Positions 6,840 to 13,399 of a stretch of 13,399 nucleotides of DNA are shown in pieces. This DNA is from Bacteroidales bacterium. Lineage in GTDB: Bacteria; Bacteroidota; Bacteroidia; Bacteroidales; UBA932. The notes below the pieces were generated by a model. That model was not told the DNA's origin and searched no databases. It saw only the letters and a list, made by a program, of their open reading frames with translations. The stretch is from NCBI GenBank assembly GCA_016295245.1, contig JAEDLO010000044.1:1-13399 (forward strand), in the 5' to 3' direction. Each line of letters starts with the position of its first letter. Within the stretch, counting starts at the first letter, position 1. The translations under genes were made by a program, and so were the position numbers.

Positions 6840-8146
6840 GCGGCTTCCTTCATCTTCTCCCTGATAAGGTCGTTGCACAGGTTTCCGAGGCTGCCGATGT
6901 GGCTGTGGCCGAGGTCCGAGGCCTTCAGGGATGAAGTGTCGCCTTTCGAATAGACAAACCTGCCCTCATTGACCTCGATGCCCACCTGCTTGTATGCCTC
7001 CCTGAAAGGAGTGCCCCCGAGGGTCCTGAGGTTGACTTCCTCTACGGTGAAGAGGTATTTGTACTTAGGGTCGGAGAGTATGTTTTCGTTTACCTCGATG
7101 TAGTCGAGCATATATGAGGCCATATCCAGGCATTCGTGCATCAGCTCGAGTTTCGGGAATAGCACGTCCTTGAGGAGCTGGTAGTCGCGGTGGTAGCCGT
7201 GGGCCATATTGCTGCACATCATCGAAACTTCGGCCTCAGTGGTGAGGATGCGGTTGCACTTGCCCCTCATTATTTCCCAGACATCAGGGTTCTTCTTGTG
7301 CGGCATTATGCTCGAACCGGTCGTGAGGTTGTCAGGGAAGTGGATGAAGCCGAAATTAGGGCACATATACATACAGCAGTCGGAGGCGAACTTGTTTAGG
7401 GTGAGCGCAAGACTGCCGAGGGCGGCGGCGACGCACTTCTCTGTCTTGCCGCGGCTCATCTGGGCAGCCACGCTGTTGTAGTGGGGATAGGCAAAGCCGA
7501 GCAGGTCAGTGGTCATCTGCCTGTCGAGTGGGAAGGAGTTGCCGTAGCCGGCGGCCGAGCCGAGAGGGTTCTGGTTGACCACCCTGTAGGCTCCGCCAAG
7601 CATATACATATCGTCCACGAGTGCCTCGGCATAGGCGCCGAACCACATTCCGAACGATGAAGGCATAGCTATCTGGGCGTGGGTGTAACCCGGCAGCAGC
7701 ACTTCCTTGTACTTCTCCGACAGAGTCTGAAGCTTGTCGAAGAGCTCCAAGGTCTGCTTCTTGAGGGTCAGGAGCTCGTCTCGCAGGAAGAGCTTCAGGT
7801 CCACGAGGACCTGGTCGTTGCGCGAACGTCCCGAATGGATTTTCTTGCCCATCTCTCCCAACTCGCGGGTGAGCAGCAACTCCACCTGGGAGTGGATGTC
7901 CTCGACGTCGTCCTCCAGACGGAAATCCCCTTTGTCAATCCTGGAGGCGATGCGGTCAAGGGCGGCATCCAGGCTCTCAAGCTCTTCTGAACTGAGTAGC
8001 CCTATGGATTCCAGCATCCTGATATGGGCCTTCGAGCCCTGAACGTCGAAACGTGCGAGCTTGAGGTCCAGGATGCGGTCGTTGCCTACTGTGAATTCTT
8101 CTACCTTGTCTGTGGCAGCTGTGCCCTTACTCCAAAGTGTTGCCAT
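6824..8146 (-). CDS. argH: Argininosuccinate lyase
   Basis: A 440-residue enzyme that splits argininosuccinate into arginine and fumarate, the last step of the pathway, in the cytoplasm. It belongs to the fumarase/aspartase superfamily and shows its three conserved blocks: SGRSRNDQ at 105-112, GYTHAQ at 153-158 (Thr155-His156), and the flexible signature loop GSSIMPHKKNPD at 277-288, which carries the catalytic serine. The length is slightly below the common 455-465 residues. The start at 8146 gives MATLWSKG, the usual N-terminus in this group, and lies inside argE, so the genes overlap by 20 bases. It is the last arginine gene before ffh. Confidence 0.97.
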   Translation of the reverse strand: MATLWSKGTAATDKVEEFTVGNDRILDLKLARFDVQGSKAHIRMLESIGLLSSEELESLDAALDRIASRIDKGDFRLEDDVEDIHSQVELLLTRELGEMGKKIHSGRSRNDQVLVDLKLFLRDELLTLKKQTLELFDKLQTLSEKYKEVLLPGYTHAQIAMPSSFGMWFGAYAEALVDDMYMLGGAYRVVNQNPLGSAAGYGNSFPLDRQMTTDLLGFAYPHYNSVAAQMSRGKTEKCVAAALGSLALTLNKFASDCCMYMCPNFGFIHFPDNLTTGSSIMPHKKNPDVWEIMRGKCNRILTTEAEVSMMCSNMAHGYHRDYQLLKDVLFPKLELMHECLDMASYMLDYIEVNENILSDPKYKYLFTVEEVNLRTLGGTPFREAYKQVGIEVNEGRFVYSKGDTSSLKASDLGHSHIGSLGNLCNDLIREKMKEAALLIL

Positions 8147-9215
8147 ATAAGTATTCTATAAATTCGATGTATTTATCTATTGCCTGCGTGATTTCATCCA
8201 CGCGTATGTATTCGTCTCCGTGATGCGAGCGGGCAGAGTCTCCCGGTCCCATCTTGATGGCGTCGCACTCTGTCAGCCTTATCCAGTCCGAAGTGGTAGG
8301 GGAGGAGAAGGTGGCAATTCCGAGTGCGTCGGTGGCGCAAAGCAGCGGGGAACCCTCGCGGGTGGCGCTGGAACGGTTGCGCAAGTTTCTGGCTTTCAGC
8401 TCACTGCGGCAGCGACTCTGAAGCAGCGAGAGGATCTCTTCGTTGGTGTAGCAGTCGGTTGGGCGTATGTCCACGACGAAACGGCAGCAGTCGGGGATGA
8501 CATTGTGAGCGCTGCCGGCGGAGATCTGGGTGACGCTCAGCTTTACCCGGCCCATCAGGGGCGAGACGCGGTCGAAGTCGTATGTGCGCAGGGCCTCGAT
8601 GTCCTCGAGGGCGATGTATAGCGCATTGACACCTTCATCGCGTGCGGCGTGGCCGCTGACACCGTGAGCGGTGCCGTCAATGACCAGCAGCCCCCTCTCG
8701 CTGGTGGCAGCCCTCATTCCCGTCGGCTCGCCGACTATCACCCAGTCAGGCAGGCCATAGCTGCTTGCAAGAAAGCCGTCAGGAGCATAGAGCCACGAGC
8801 TCCCGTCTTCCCCGGAGCGTTCCTCCTCGACCGTGAGGGTGAGCATAAGGTTTATGGGCAGATTTTCCCGTTCGTAGAAATGGGCGAAGGCGGCTATCAT
8901 CGACACCACGCTTCCGCCGTCATCGTTGGCCCCCAGTCCCCATACAATATCGTCATCGATTCCGGGGTCGTGCGGGTCACGCTTGTAACTCGCGCAGGCC
9001 GGCACCGTATCGATGTGGGCGTCGAGAGCGAGGGTGCGATTGTCAGCAGAGAAGGAGCGGTTGACCGCGACGATATTGTTCCTCTCTCTGCGGTGCTCTA
9101 TGCCAAGGGCGCTTAGCTCTGCGCTGATAAAGGCGCTGACCGCCTCTTCTTCGAAAGAGACGGACGGAATCCTGACCATTTCGCGCAGCAGCCGTATGTA
9201 AATGCCGTAATCCAT
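8127..9215 (-). CDS. argE: N-acetylornithine/N-acylcitrulline deacylase (M20 family)
   Basis: A 362-residue metal-dependent amidohydrolase of peptidase family M20. The ligands and catalytic residues are readable: DAHIDTVP at 65-72 (His67, Asp69), GANDDGG at 95-101 (bridging Asp98), TVEEE at 128-132 (general base and ligand Glu130-Glu131), VGEPT in the middle, and SHHGDEY near the C-terminus (last His ligand). The dimerisation domain lies at about 170-285, with HGVSGHAA. Family members include ArgE, DapE and carboxypeptidases; the place between argB and argH makes ArgE the clear choice. Because the operon has argF' and no argF, I infer that the substrate is N-acylcitrulline, giving free citrulline for ArgG. 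Its ATG shares one base with the argB stop. Confidence 0.92.
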   Translation of the reverse strand: MDYGIYIRLLREMVRIPSVSFEEEAVSAFISAELSALGIEHRRERNNIVAVNRSFSADNRTLALDAHIDTVPACASYKRDPHDPGIDDDIVWGLGANDDGGSVVSMIAAFAHFYERENLPINLMLTLTVEEERSGEDGSSWLYAPDGFLASSYGLPDWVIVGEPTGMRAATSERGLLVIDGTAHGVSGHAARDEGVNALYIALEDIEALRTYDFDRVSPLMGRVKLSVTQISAGSAHNVIPDCCRFVVDIRPTDCYTNEEILSLLQSRCRSELKARNLRNRSSATREGSPLLCATDALGIATFSSPTTSDWIRLTECDAIKMGPGDSARSHHGDEYIRVDEITQAIDKYIEFIEYLYGNTLE

Positions 9216-9997
9216 CAGAGTGACAACTTGGTGCCCGCGTCAGGCTTGAGCAGGTCGTCGGAGTGTTTGATGGTGACTCCGGAGGCACCGCTGCGCAGGG
9301 CGTTGAAAGAGTTCTCCAGCTTGGGGATCATGCCTTCGGCTATCACACCATCCTTCTTGAGCCGCTCGAAGTCGGAAGGCTTGAGGCTCGGGATGACGCT
9401 GCCTTCGTCGTCGCAGTCCATCAGCACGCCTTTCTTCTCGAAGCAGTAGAGCAACTCGGCTCCAAGGGCGCAGGCAACGCTCGATGCGACCGTGTCGGCA
9501 TTGGTGTTGAGCAGCTGCCCGCGGGCATCGTGATTGATGGCGCACAGTACCGGGACTATGCCCTGAGAGATCAGGGAACGAAGGAAATCGGCATTGACCG
9601 ACTCTGGCCTGACATCTCCCACGAAGCCGTAATCTACGGTGGTCACACCGTCAGAAAGGGTCTTCGGGGCGCGCTTGCTCGCTTTGATTACATTGGCATC
9701 GCAACCCGCAAGGCCTATGGCGTTGCAGCCGCGTTTCTGAAGCAGCGCGACAAGGTTTTTGTTGCACCAGCCGGCATAGACCATAGTCACGACCTTGAGT
9801 GTTTCGGCATCTGTCACCCTGCGTCCCTCGATTTTGACCGGTTCCTGGCCGAGGGCTTTCTGAATCTTGCTGGCAAGCACTCCGCCGCCGTGGACGATGA
9901 TCTTGTCTCCCTCGAGCCTGGCGAAATCGTCGCAGAAGCGTTCAAGCAGCTCGGGATTGTCAACTACGTTTCCGCCTATCTTGACAAGACGTATCAT
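9215..9997 (-). CDS. argB: Acetylglutamate kinase
   Basis: A 260-residue amino-acid kinase that phosphorylates N-acylglutamate, the second step of the pathway. Key residues match those of the E. coli enzyme: Lys6 in KIGGN, the glycine loop HGGG at 36-39, Arg59 in GRRVT, Asn164 and Asp168 in NTNAD, and Lys226 in IPK. The chain begins directly at the first strand (MIRLVKIGG) and lacks the extra N-terminal helix of arginine-inhibited hexameric kinases, so by family knowledge it should be a dimer that arginine does not inhibit. Feedback control would then fall on the acyltransferase or on transcription. Its start overlaps the argF' stop by four bases (ATGA), a sign of translational coupling. Confidence 0.97.
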   Translation of the reverse strand: MIRLVKIGGNVVDNPELLERFCDDFARLEGDKIIVHGGGVLASKIQKALGQEPVKIEGRRVTDAETLKVVTMVYAGWCNKNLVALLQKRGCNAIGLAGCDANVIKASKRAPKTLSDGVTTVDYGFVGDVRPESVNADFLRSLISQGIVPVLCAINHDARGQLLNTNADTVASSVACALGAELLYCFEKKGVLMDCDDEGSVIPSLKPSDFERLKKDGVIAEGMIPKLENSFNALRSGASGVTIKHSDDLLKPDAGTKLSL

Positions 9998-10956
9998 AGG
10001 CTTTCAAGCATCCTTTTCATTACTACCTGGGCGCTGACCACACGGTTGGCGGCCTCAGGAATCACAAGGCTGGTAGGCGCGTCGATGACTTCGTCGCTGA
10101 CTATCATATTCCTCCTGACCGGAAGACAGTGCATAAAGTATGCATTGTCGGTTACTGCCATATGGGCGGCGTCCACAGTCCAGCTCATATCCTTCGAGAG
10201 GATCTGGCCATAGAGTGAAGGGTCGCTCACGCCCGGACAGCTCCAGTTCTTGGCATATACGAAATCCGCGCCCTCGAGAGCCTTCATCTGGTCATACTCG
10301 ACGCGGGCGTTGCCGGCGAACTTCGGGTCCAGTTCATAGCCCTTAGGATGGGTAATCACGAAATCCACGTCGGCGGCGTTCATCCACTCGGCGAAAGAGT
10401 TCGGTACAGCCTGAGGAAGGGCCCTCGGATGAGGTGCCCAGGTGAGGACCACCTTAGGCCTGTCCTTTTTGCGGTATTCCTCGATGGTAATCAGGTCTGC
10501 GAAGGCCTGACAAGGGTGGACGGTAGCCGACTCAAGGCTGATGACAGGCTTGCCGCTGTACTGGATGAACTGCGAAAGCACGGTTTCGGCATAGTCGAAC
10601 TCCCTGTCGCTCAGGCCGGCGAAGGAGCGTACGCCGATGATGTCGCAATAGCTTGCCATAACAGGGATGGCCTCGCGCAGGTGCTCCGACTTGTCGCCGT
10701 CCATCACTACACCCATCTCAGTCTCGAGTTTCCAACTGTCGGAACCGATGTTGAGCACTATTGGGTTCATACCCAGGTTGAGAGCTGCCTTCTGGCTGCT
10801 AAGACGGGTGCGGAGGCTGCTGTTGAAGAAGACGAGCATAATCGTCTTGTTCTCTCCCAGATGCTTCCAGGCGAAGGGATTTTGCTTGACCTCTCGTGCC
10901 TCTTCGAGGGCTGCCTTCAGGTCACCTATGTCCGATACGTGAAAGAAAGATTTCAT
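9994..10956 (-). CDS. argF': N-acylornithine carbamoyltransferase, B. fragilis ArgF' type
   Basis: A 320-residue transcarbamylase that makes N-acylcitrulline from N-acylornithine and carbamoyl phosphate. Carbamoyl-phosphate residues are present: FFNSSLRTR at 43-51 (the S-x-R-T-R motif), HPCQAFAD in the middle and HCLPVRRN near the C-terminus. Blocks such as SQKAALNLGMN, WKLETE, TWAPHPR and VPNSFAEWMNA agree with the B. fragilis enzyme as I remember it, which uses N-succinylornithine. At position 90, reported as proline in that enzyme and as glutamate at the matching site of acetylornithine transcarbamylase, the codon here is TCG, serine (DGDKSEHL at 86-93). The stretch after NW in the C-terminal half (SCPGVSDPSL before YGQIL) seems about three residues longer than in B. 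fragilis. Whether it takes acetyl- or succinylornithine is therefore open. One base separates it from argD. Confidence 0.95.
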   Translation of the reverse strand: MKSFFHVSDIGDLKAALEEAREVKQNPFAWKHLGENKTIMLVFFNSSLRTRLSSQKAALNLGMNPIVLNIGSDSWKLETEMGVVMDGDKSEHLREAIPVMASYCDIIGVRSFAGLSDREFDYAETVLSQFIQYSGKPVISLESATVHPCQAFADLITIEEYRKKDRPKVVLTWAPHPRALPQAVPNSFAEWMNAADVDFVITHPKGYELDPKFAGNARVEYDQMKALEGADFVYAKNWSCPGVSDPSLYGQILSKDMSWTVDAAHMAVTDNAYFMHCLPVRRNMIVSDEVIDAPTSLVIPEAANRVVSAQVVMKRMLESL

Positions 10957-10957
10957 A

Positions 10958-12088
10958 TTATGCGTTTTGGAGAGTCTTGCTGAATGAGTTGATAAAGGTT
11001 CCGGCCTGGTCGAGGCTAAGGCAAAGAGGCGCCAGGAGGCGGACCATATTCTTGCCGGCGACGCCGGTGAAGATGTGCTTGTCGAAGAGCAGGTCGCGCC
11101 TGATCGGGGCGACTTCGCAGTTGAACTCTATGCCGAGCATCAAGCCCTTGCCCCTGACTTCCTTGATGAGAGGGGACTTCGGCATATTGTCCTTGAGGTA
11201 TTCGCCTACCTTCAGGGCGTTGTCGATGAGCTTCTCTGACTCGATCACATCGAGGGTCGCAAGCGCGGCTGCCATTGCAAGATAGTTGCCGCCGAAGGTG
11301 GTGCCAAGCATACCCTTGGTCGCCTTGAATTCAGGCGAGATGAGGATGCCGCCGCAAGGGAAGCCGTTGGCGATGCCCTTGCCCAGGGTGATGATGCCCG
11401 GGCGGATGCCGTACCACTGGTGAGCGAAGAACTTGCCGGTGCGGCCGTAGCCGCTCTGGACCTCGTCAAGGATGAGGCAGGCACCCCATTTGCGGCAGAG
11501 GGCTTCAAGCTCCTTCATAAAGGCTTCGGTCGGCAGGTTGATGCCGCCGCAGCCTTGGATGCCCTCGATGATTATGCCCGCTACATCGCCTCCCTTGAGC
11601 ACCTCCTCCACGCCGGCGGCGTCATTGAGTTCGCAGAAGCTCACTTTGTGGTGGGAGTTGAACGGCGAGACGATTGAAGGGTTGTCGGTAAGGGCTACTG
11701 CTCCCGAGGTTCGGCCGTGGAAGCTTTTGCGGAAAGCGATGATGCGGTCCTTGCCGGTGTGGAAGGAAGCCAGCTTGGCGGCGTTTTCATTGGATTCCGC
11801 GCCGCTGTTGTCCAGGAAAAGGCTGTAGTCCTCAAGGCCGCAGGCGCTGCCCAGACGGGTTGCAAGCTCCTCCTGAAGTGGGTTGCGCACGCTGTTGGAG
11901 TAGAAACCTATCTTGGAGAGCTGGTCTGTAAGGACTTCAATATAGTGGGGATGGCTGTGGCCGATGCTGATAACGGCGTGGCCGCCATAGAGGTCGAGGT
12001 ATTCCTGACCCTTGTCGTCCCAGATTCTGCATCCCAAGCCTTTGACGGGGGTTACGTCAAAAAGTGAATATACGTCAAAAAGATTCAT
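10958..12088 (-). CDS. argD: Acetylornithine aminotransferase (class III, PLP)
   Basis: A 376-residue class III aminotransferase that turns N-acylglutamate semialdehyde into N-acylornithine with glutamate as amino donor. NSGAESNENAAKLA at 94-107 binds the cofactor phosphate, FHGRT lies at 123-127, LILDEVQSGYGRTG at 205-218 holds Asp208, which pairs with the pyridine nitrogen, and TLGKGIANG at 234-242 holds Lys237, the Schiff-base lysine; TTFGGN follows. The frame stays open 57 codons upstream, but that extension is low-complexity, basic sequence running through argC. The start at 12088 gives MNLFDVYSLFDVTPVKG, the usual ArgD opening in Bacteroidota, 11 bases after the argC stop. It may also serve lysine synthesis as succinyl-DAP aminotransferase, as in E. 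coli; that is inference. Confidence 0.96.
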   Translation of the reverse strand: MNLFDVYSLFDVTPVKGLGCRIWDDKGQEYLDLYGGHAVISIGHSHPHYIEVLTDQLSKIGFYSNSVRNPLQEELATRLGSACGLEDYSLFLDNSGAESNENAAKLASFHTGKDRIIAFRKSFHGRTSGAVALTDNPSIVSPFNSHHKVSFCELNDAAGVEEVLKGGDVAGIIIEGIQGCGGINLPTEAFMKELEALCRKWGACLILDEVQSGYGRTGKFFAHQWYGIRPGIITLGKGIANGFPCGGILISPEFKATKGMLGTTFGGNYLAMAAALATLDVIESEKLIDNALKVGEYLKDNMPKSPLIKEVRGKGLMLGIEFNCEVAPIRRDLLFDKHIFTGVAGKNMVRLLAPLCLSLDQAGTFINSFSKTLQNA

Positions 12089-12099
12089 TCTTGTGCTGT

Positions 12100-13062
12100 T
12101 TAAAAGGCCGAAGCCTTGAGTTTGAGGCCGGTCTTCTCGTCCAGTCCGAATATAAGGTTCATATTCTGGACGGCCTGGCCGGAGGCTCCCTTGAGGAGAT
12201 TGTCTATGATGGAACTGATTACGAGCTTGCCCTCGTGTTTCTCGACGCTGACTATGCATTTGTTGGTGTTGACCACCTGCTTGAGGTCGATAGGCTTGTC
12301 GCTTACAAAGGTGAATGCGGCGTCGCTGTAGTAGTCTTTATAGAGCTTGAGGGCTTCTTCTCCGTCAAGCGGGCAGTCCACGGTGGCGCTCACGAAGATG
12401 CCTCGGGCGAAATCGCCCCTCATAGGCACGAAGTTAACTGCAGGCCTGAGCCCGCCCTGGACATTGCCGAGGTTGCGGCAGATTTCCTTGAGATGCTGGT
12501 GCTCGAAGACCTTGTAGGTAGAGAGATTGTTGTTTCGCCAGCTGAAGTGGGTGGTGGCTCCCGGCTTGACGCCGGCTCCCGTTGAACCCGTGATGGCGGT
12601 GACATTCACCTCCCTGTCCAGCATACCCTTCGAAGCGAGGGGAAGGAGCGCAAGCTGGATGGCTGTGGCGAAACAGCCGGGATTGGCAATCAGGGAGGCT
12701 TTCCTGATAGACTCCCTCTGCATCTCCGGCAGACCGTACACGTAGCCCTCTGATTCGTCGCGGAAGTCCTGGGCCAGATCGACCACCTTCAATTTTTCCG
12801 GCCTGTGGTTCTCCGCCCAGAAAGCGGCGCTCTTGCCGTGGGCAGAACAAAGGAACAGGACGTCTGTTGCGTCAAGGTCGTAAGTGTCCGAGAAGACAAG
12901 CTCCGTATCTCCGAAAAGACCTTCGTGGACCTCGTAGATCTTGTTTCCGGCGTTGGACGAAGAGTGGACGAATGCGATTTCCACCTCAGGATGGTTCACC
13001 AATATCCTGAGCAGCTCTCCGGCAGTGTAGCCGGCGCCTCCTATGATGCCCGCCCTAATCAT
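12100..13062 (-). CDS. argC: N-acetyl-gamma-glutamyl-phosphate reductase
   Basis: A 320-residue NADPH-dependent reductase that makes N-acylglutamate semialdehyde from the acyl phosphate supplied by ArgB. The Rossmann motif GIIGGAGYTAGELLR is at 5-19, DLAQDFR at 95-101 (commonly DLSADFR), YGLPE at 109-113, and the catalytic cysteine is Cys130 in NPGCFAT. GSTGAGVKPGATTHFSWR in the middle and a conserved His in YKVFEHQH complete the type 1 ArgC pattern; the C-terminal GQAVQNMN block is also intact. Length is that of the shorter ArgC form. Its first eight bases overlap the end of argG, so translation is probably coupled. Confidence 0.97.
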   Translation of the reverse strand: MIRAGIIGGAGYTAGELLRILVNHPEVEIAFVHSSSNAGNKIYEVHEGLFGDTELVFSDTYDLDATDVLFLCSAHGKSAAFWAENHRPEKLKVVDLAQDFRDESEGYVYGLPEMQRESIRKASLIANPGCFATAIQLALLPLASKGMLDREVNVTAITGSTGAGVKPGATTHFSWRNNNLSTYKVFEHQHLKEICRNLGNVQGGLRPAVNFVPMRGDFARGIFVSATVDCPLDGEEALKLYKDYYSDAAFTFVSDKPIDLKQVVNTNKCIVSVEKHEGKLVISSIIDNLLKGASGQAVQNMNLIFGLDEKTGLKLKASAF

Positions 13063-13399
13063 TCGGAAGTTCGTCTTTGTGGCTGAGGTAATAAGCCCTG
13101 AGCGCGGTTGAACTTACCTTGATGAAGCCCTTGGCGTCCTCTGAGGTCCAGCCCTTGGCTCCCTCGCCGTACTCGCCGAGCTTGTTCTTCACCAGATCGT
13201 CAGGGGAATCCACGCCGACGGTAGAGAAGCTGTAAGGGCGGAGTTCGAGGGTGACGGTGCCGTTGACATTGCGCTGGCTGCTTTCAAGCATAGCCTCGAT
13301 GTCGCGCATCACCGGCTCCAGATACTGACTCTCGTGCAGGAACATTCCGTACCAGTTCGCAACCTGGTCCTTCCAGTACTGCTGCCACTTGCTGAGGGT
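13055..13399 (-). CDS. argG: Argininosuccinate synthase, C-terminal part (cut by window edge)
   Basis: The reading frame enters from the right edge without a start and ends at a TAG at 13055; about 114 residues are present. The segment starts TLSKWQQYWKDQVANWYGMF and continues with LHESQYLEPVMRDIEA, GTVTLELRPYSFSTVGVDSP, a LGEYGEGAKGW block, and TSEDAKGFIKV. This is the tail of the bacterial argininosuccinate synthase form that forms the tetramer; the ATP and citrulline sites lie in the missing part. The enzyme joins citrulline and aspartate. It is the first arginine gene visible and overlaps argC by eight bases. The operon promoter and any ArgR site must lie outside the window. Confidence 0.93.
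   Translation of the reverse strand, partial: TLSKWQQYWKDQVANWYGMFLHESQYLEPVMRDIEAMLESSQRNVNGTVTLELRPYSFSTVGVDSPDDLVKNKLGEYGEGAKGWTSEDAKGFIKVSSTALRAYYLSHKDELPND

Noticed and set aside
9263..10213. A 316-codon plus-strand open frame opposite argB and the end of argF'
   Set aside because: It is long only because the GC-rich codons of the real genes leave few stops opposite. It runs through two genes with full sets of catalytic residues and resembles no family.
10348..10983. A 211-codon plus-strand open frame opposite argF'
   Set aside because: Antisense to a well-conserved enzyme, no domain, no promoter or leader; a shadow.
12089..12259. Upstream extension of the argD frame by 57 codons
   Set aside because: The extra residues are basic, low-complexity and antithetical to ArgD N-termini; the stretch is argC in another frame.

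Overview
The window reads as ordinary chromosomal backbone of a gut-type Bacteroidota, most likely in the order Bacteroidales. The reasons are: an N-acyl-ornithine carbamoyltransferase (ArgF') of the Bacteroides fragilis type in place of canonical ornithine carbamoyltransferase; a DUF2807 lipoprotein beside a YtrA-like GntR regulator and an ABC-2 exporter; a GSCFA-family protein; and promoters of the Bacteroidota form (-33 TTTG, -7 TAnnTTTG). The genus cannot be named from the sequence alone. Nearly every base is coding. No gap exceeds 300 bases; the largest is 88 bases (2753-2840) and it holds a promoter. I see no RNA gene, insertion sequence, CRISPR array or phage gene.

Left block (61-2752, all minus strand). 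A four-gene operon is transcribed leftward: ABC ATPase, six-helix ABC-2 permease, short GntR/YtrA-type repressor, then a DUF2807 lipoprotein with a clean 20-residue NGA repeat. The promoter lies at 2781-2811, with a candidate repressor site over its start point. This looks like a self-regulated exporter unit of the kind that answers envelope stress; the substrate is unknown.

Middle block (2841-5484). A GSCFA-family SGNH-hydrolase-like protein (minus) and a secreted 5'-nucleotidase/metallophosphoesterase (plus) diverge from a 31-base gap (3702-3732). Two -7 boxes sit back to back in that gap, one base apart, so both messages should have very short or absent leaders. The nucleotidase ends tail to tail with ffh, overlapping it by 20 bases.

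Right block (5465-13399, all minus strand). An arginine biosynthesis operon is transcribed leftward: argG (3' part only, cut by the window edge), argC, argD, argF', argB, argE, argH. Junctions range from a 20-base overlap to an 11-base gap. ffh, encoding the signal recognition particle GTPase, follows after 36 bases with its own candidate promoter. Together ArgB, ArgC, ArgD, ArgF', ArgE, ArgG and ArgH carry N-acylglutamate through to arginine. Carbamoylation happens on the N-acylated intermediate, so ArgE removes the acyl group from N-acylcitrulline rather than from N-acylornithine. The glutamate N-acyltransferase that starts the pathway is not in the window and may lie upstream of argG.

The best lead is in ArgF': residue 90, the position reported to choose between succinylornithine and acetylornithine, is serine here, neither the proline nor the glutamate of the characterised enzymes. 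I found no new defence or mobile system.
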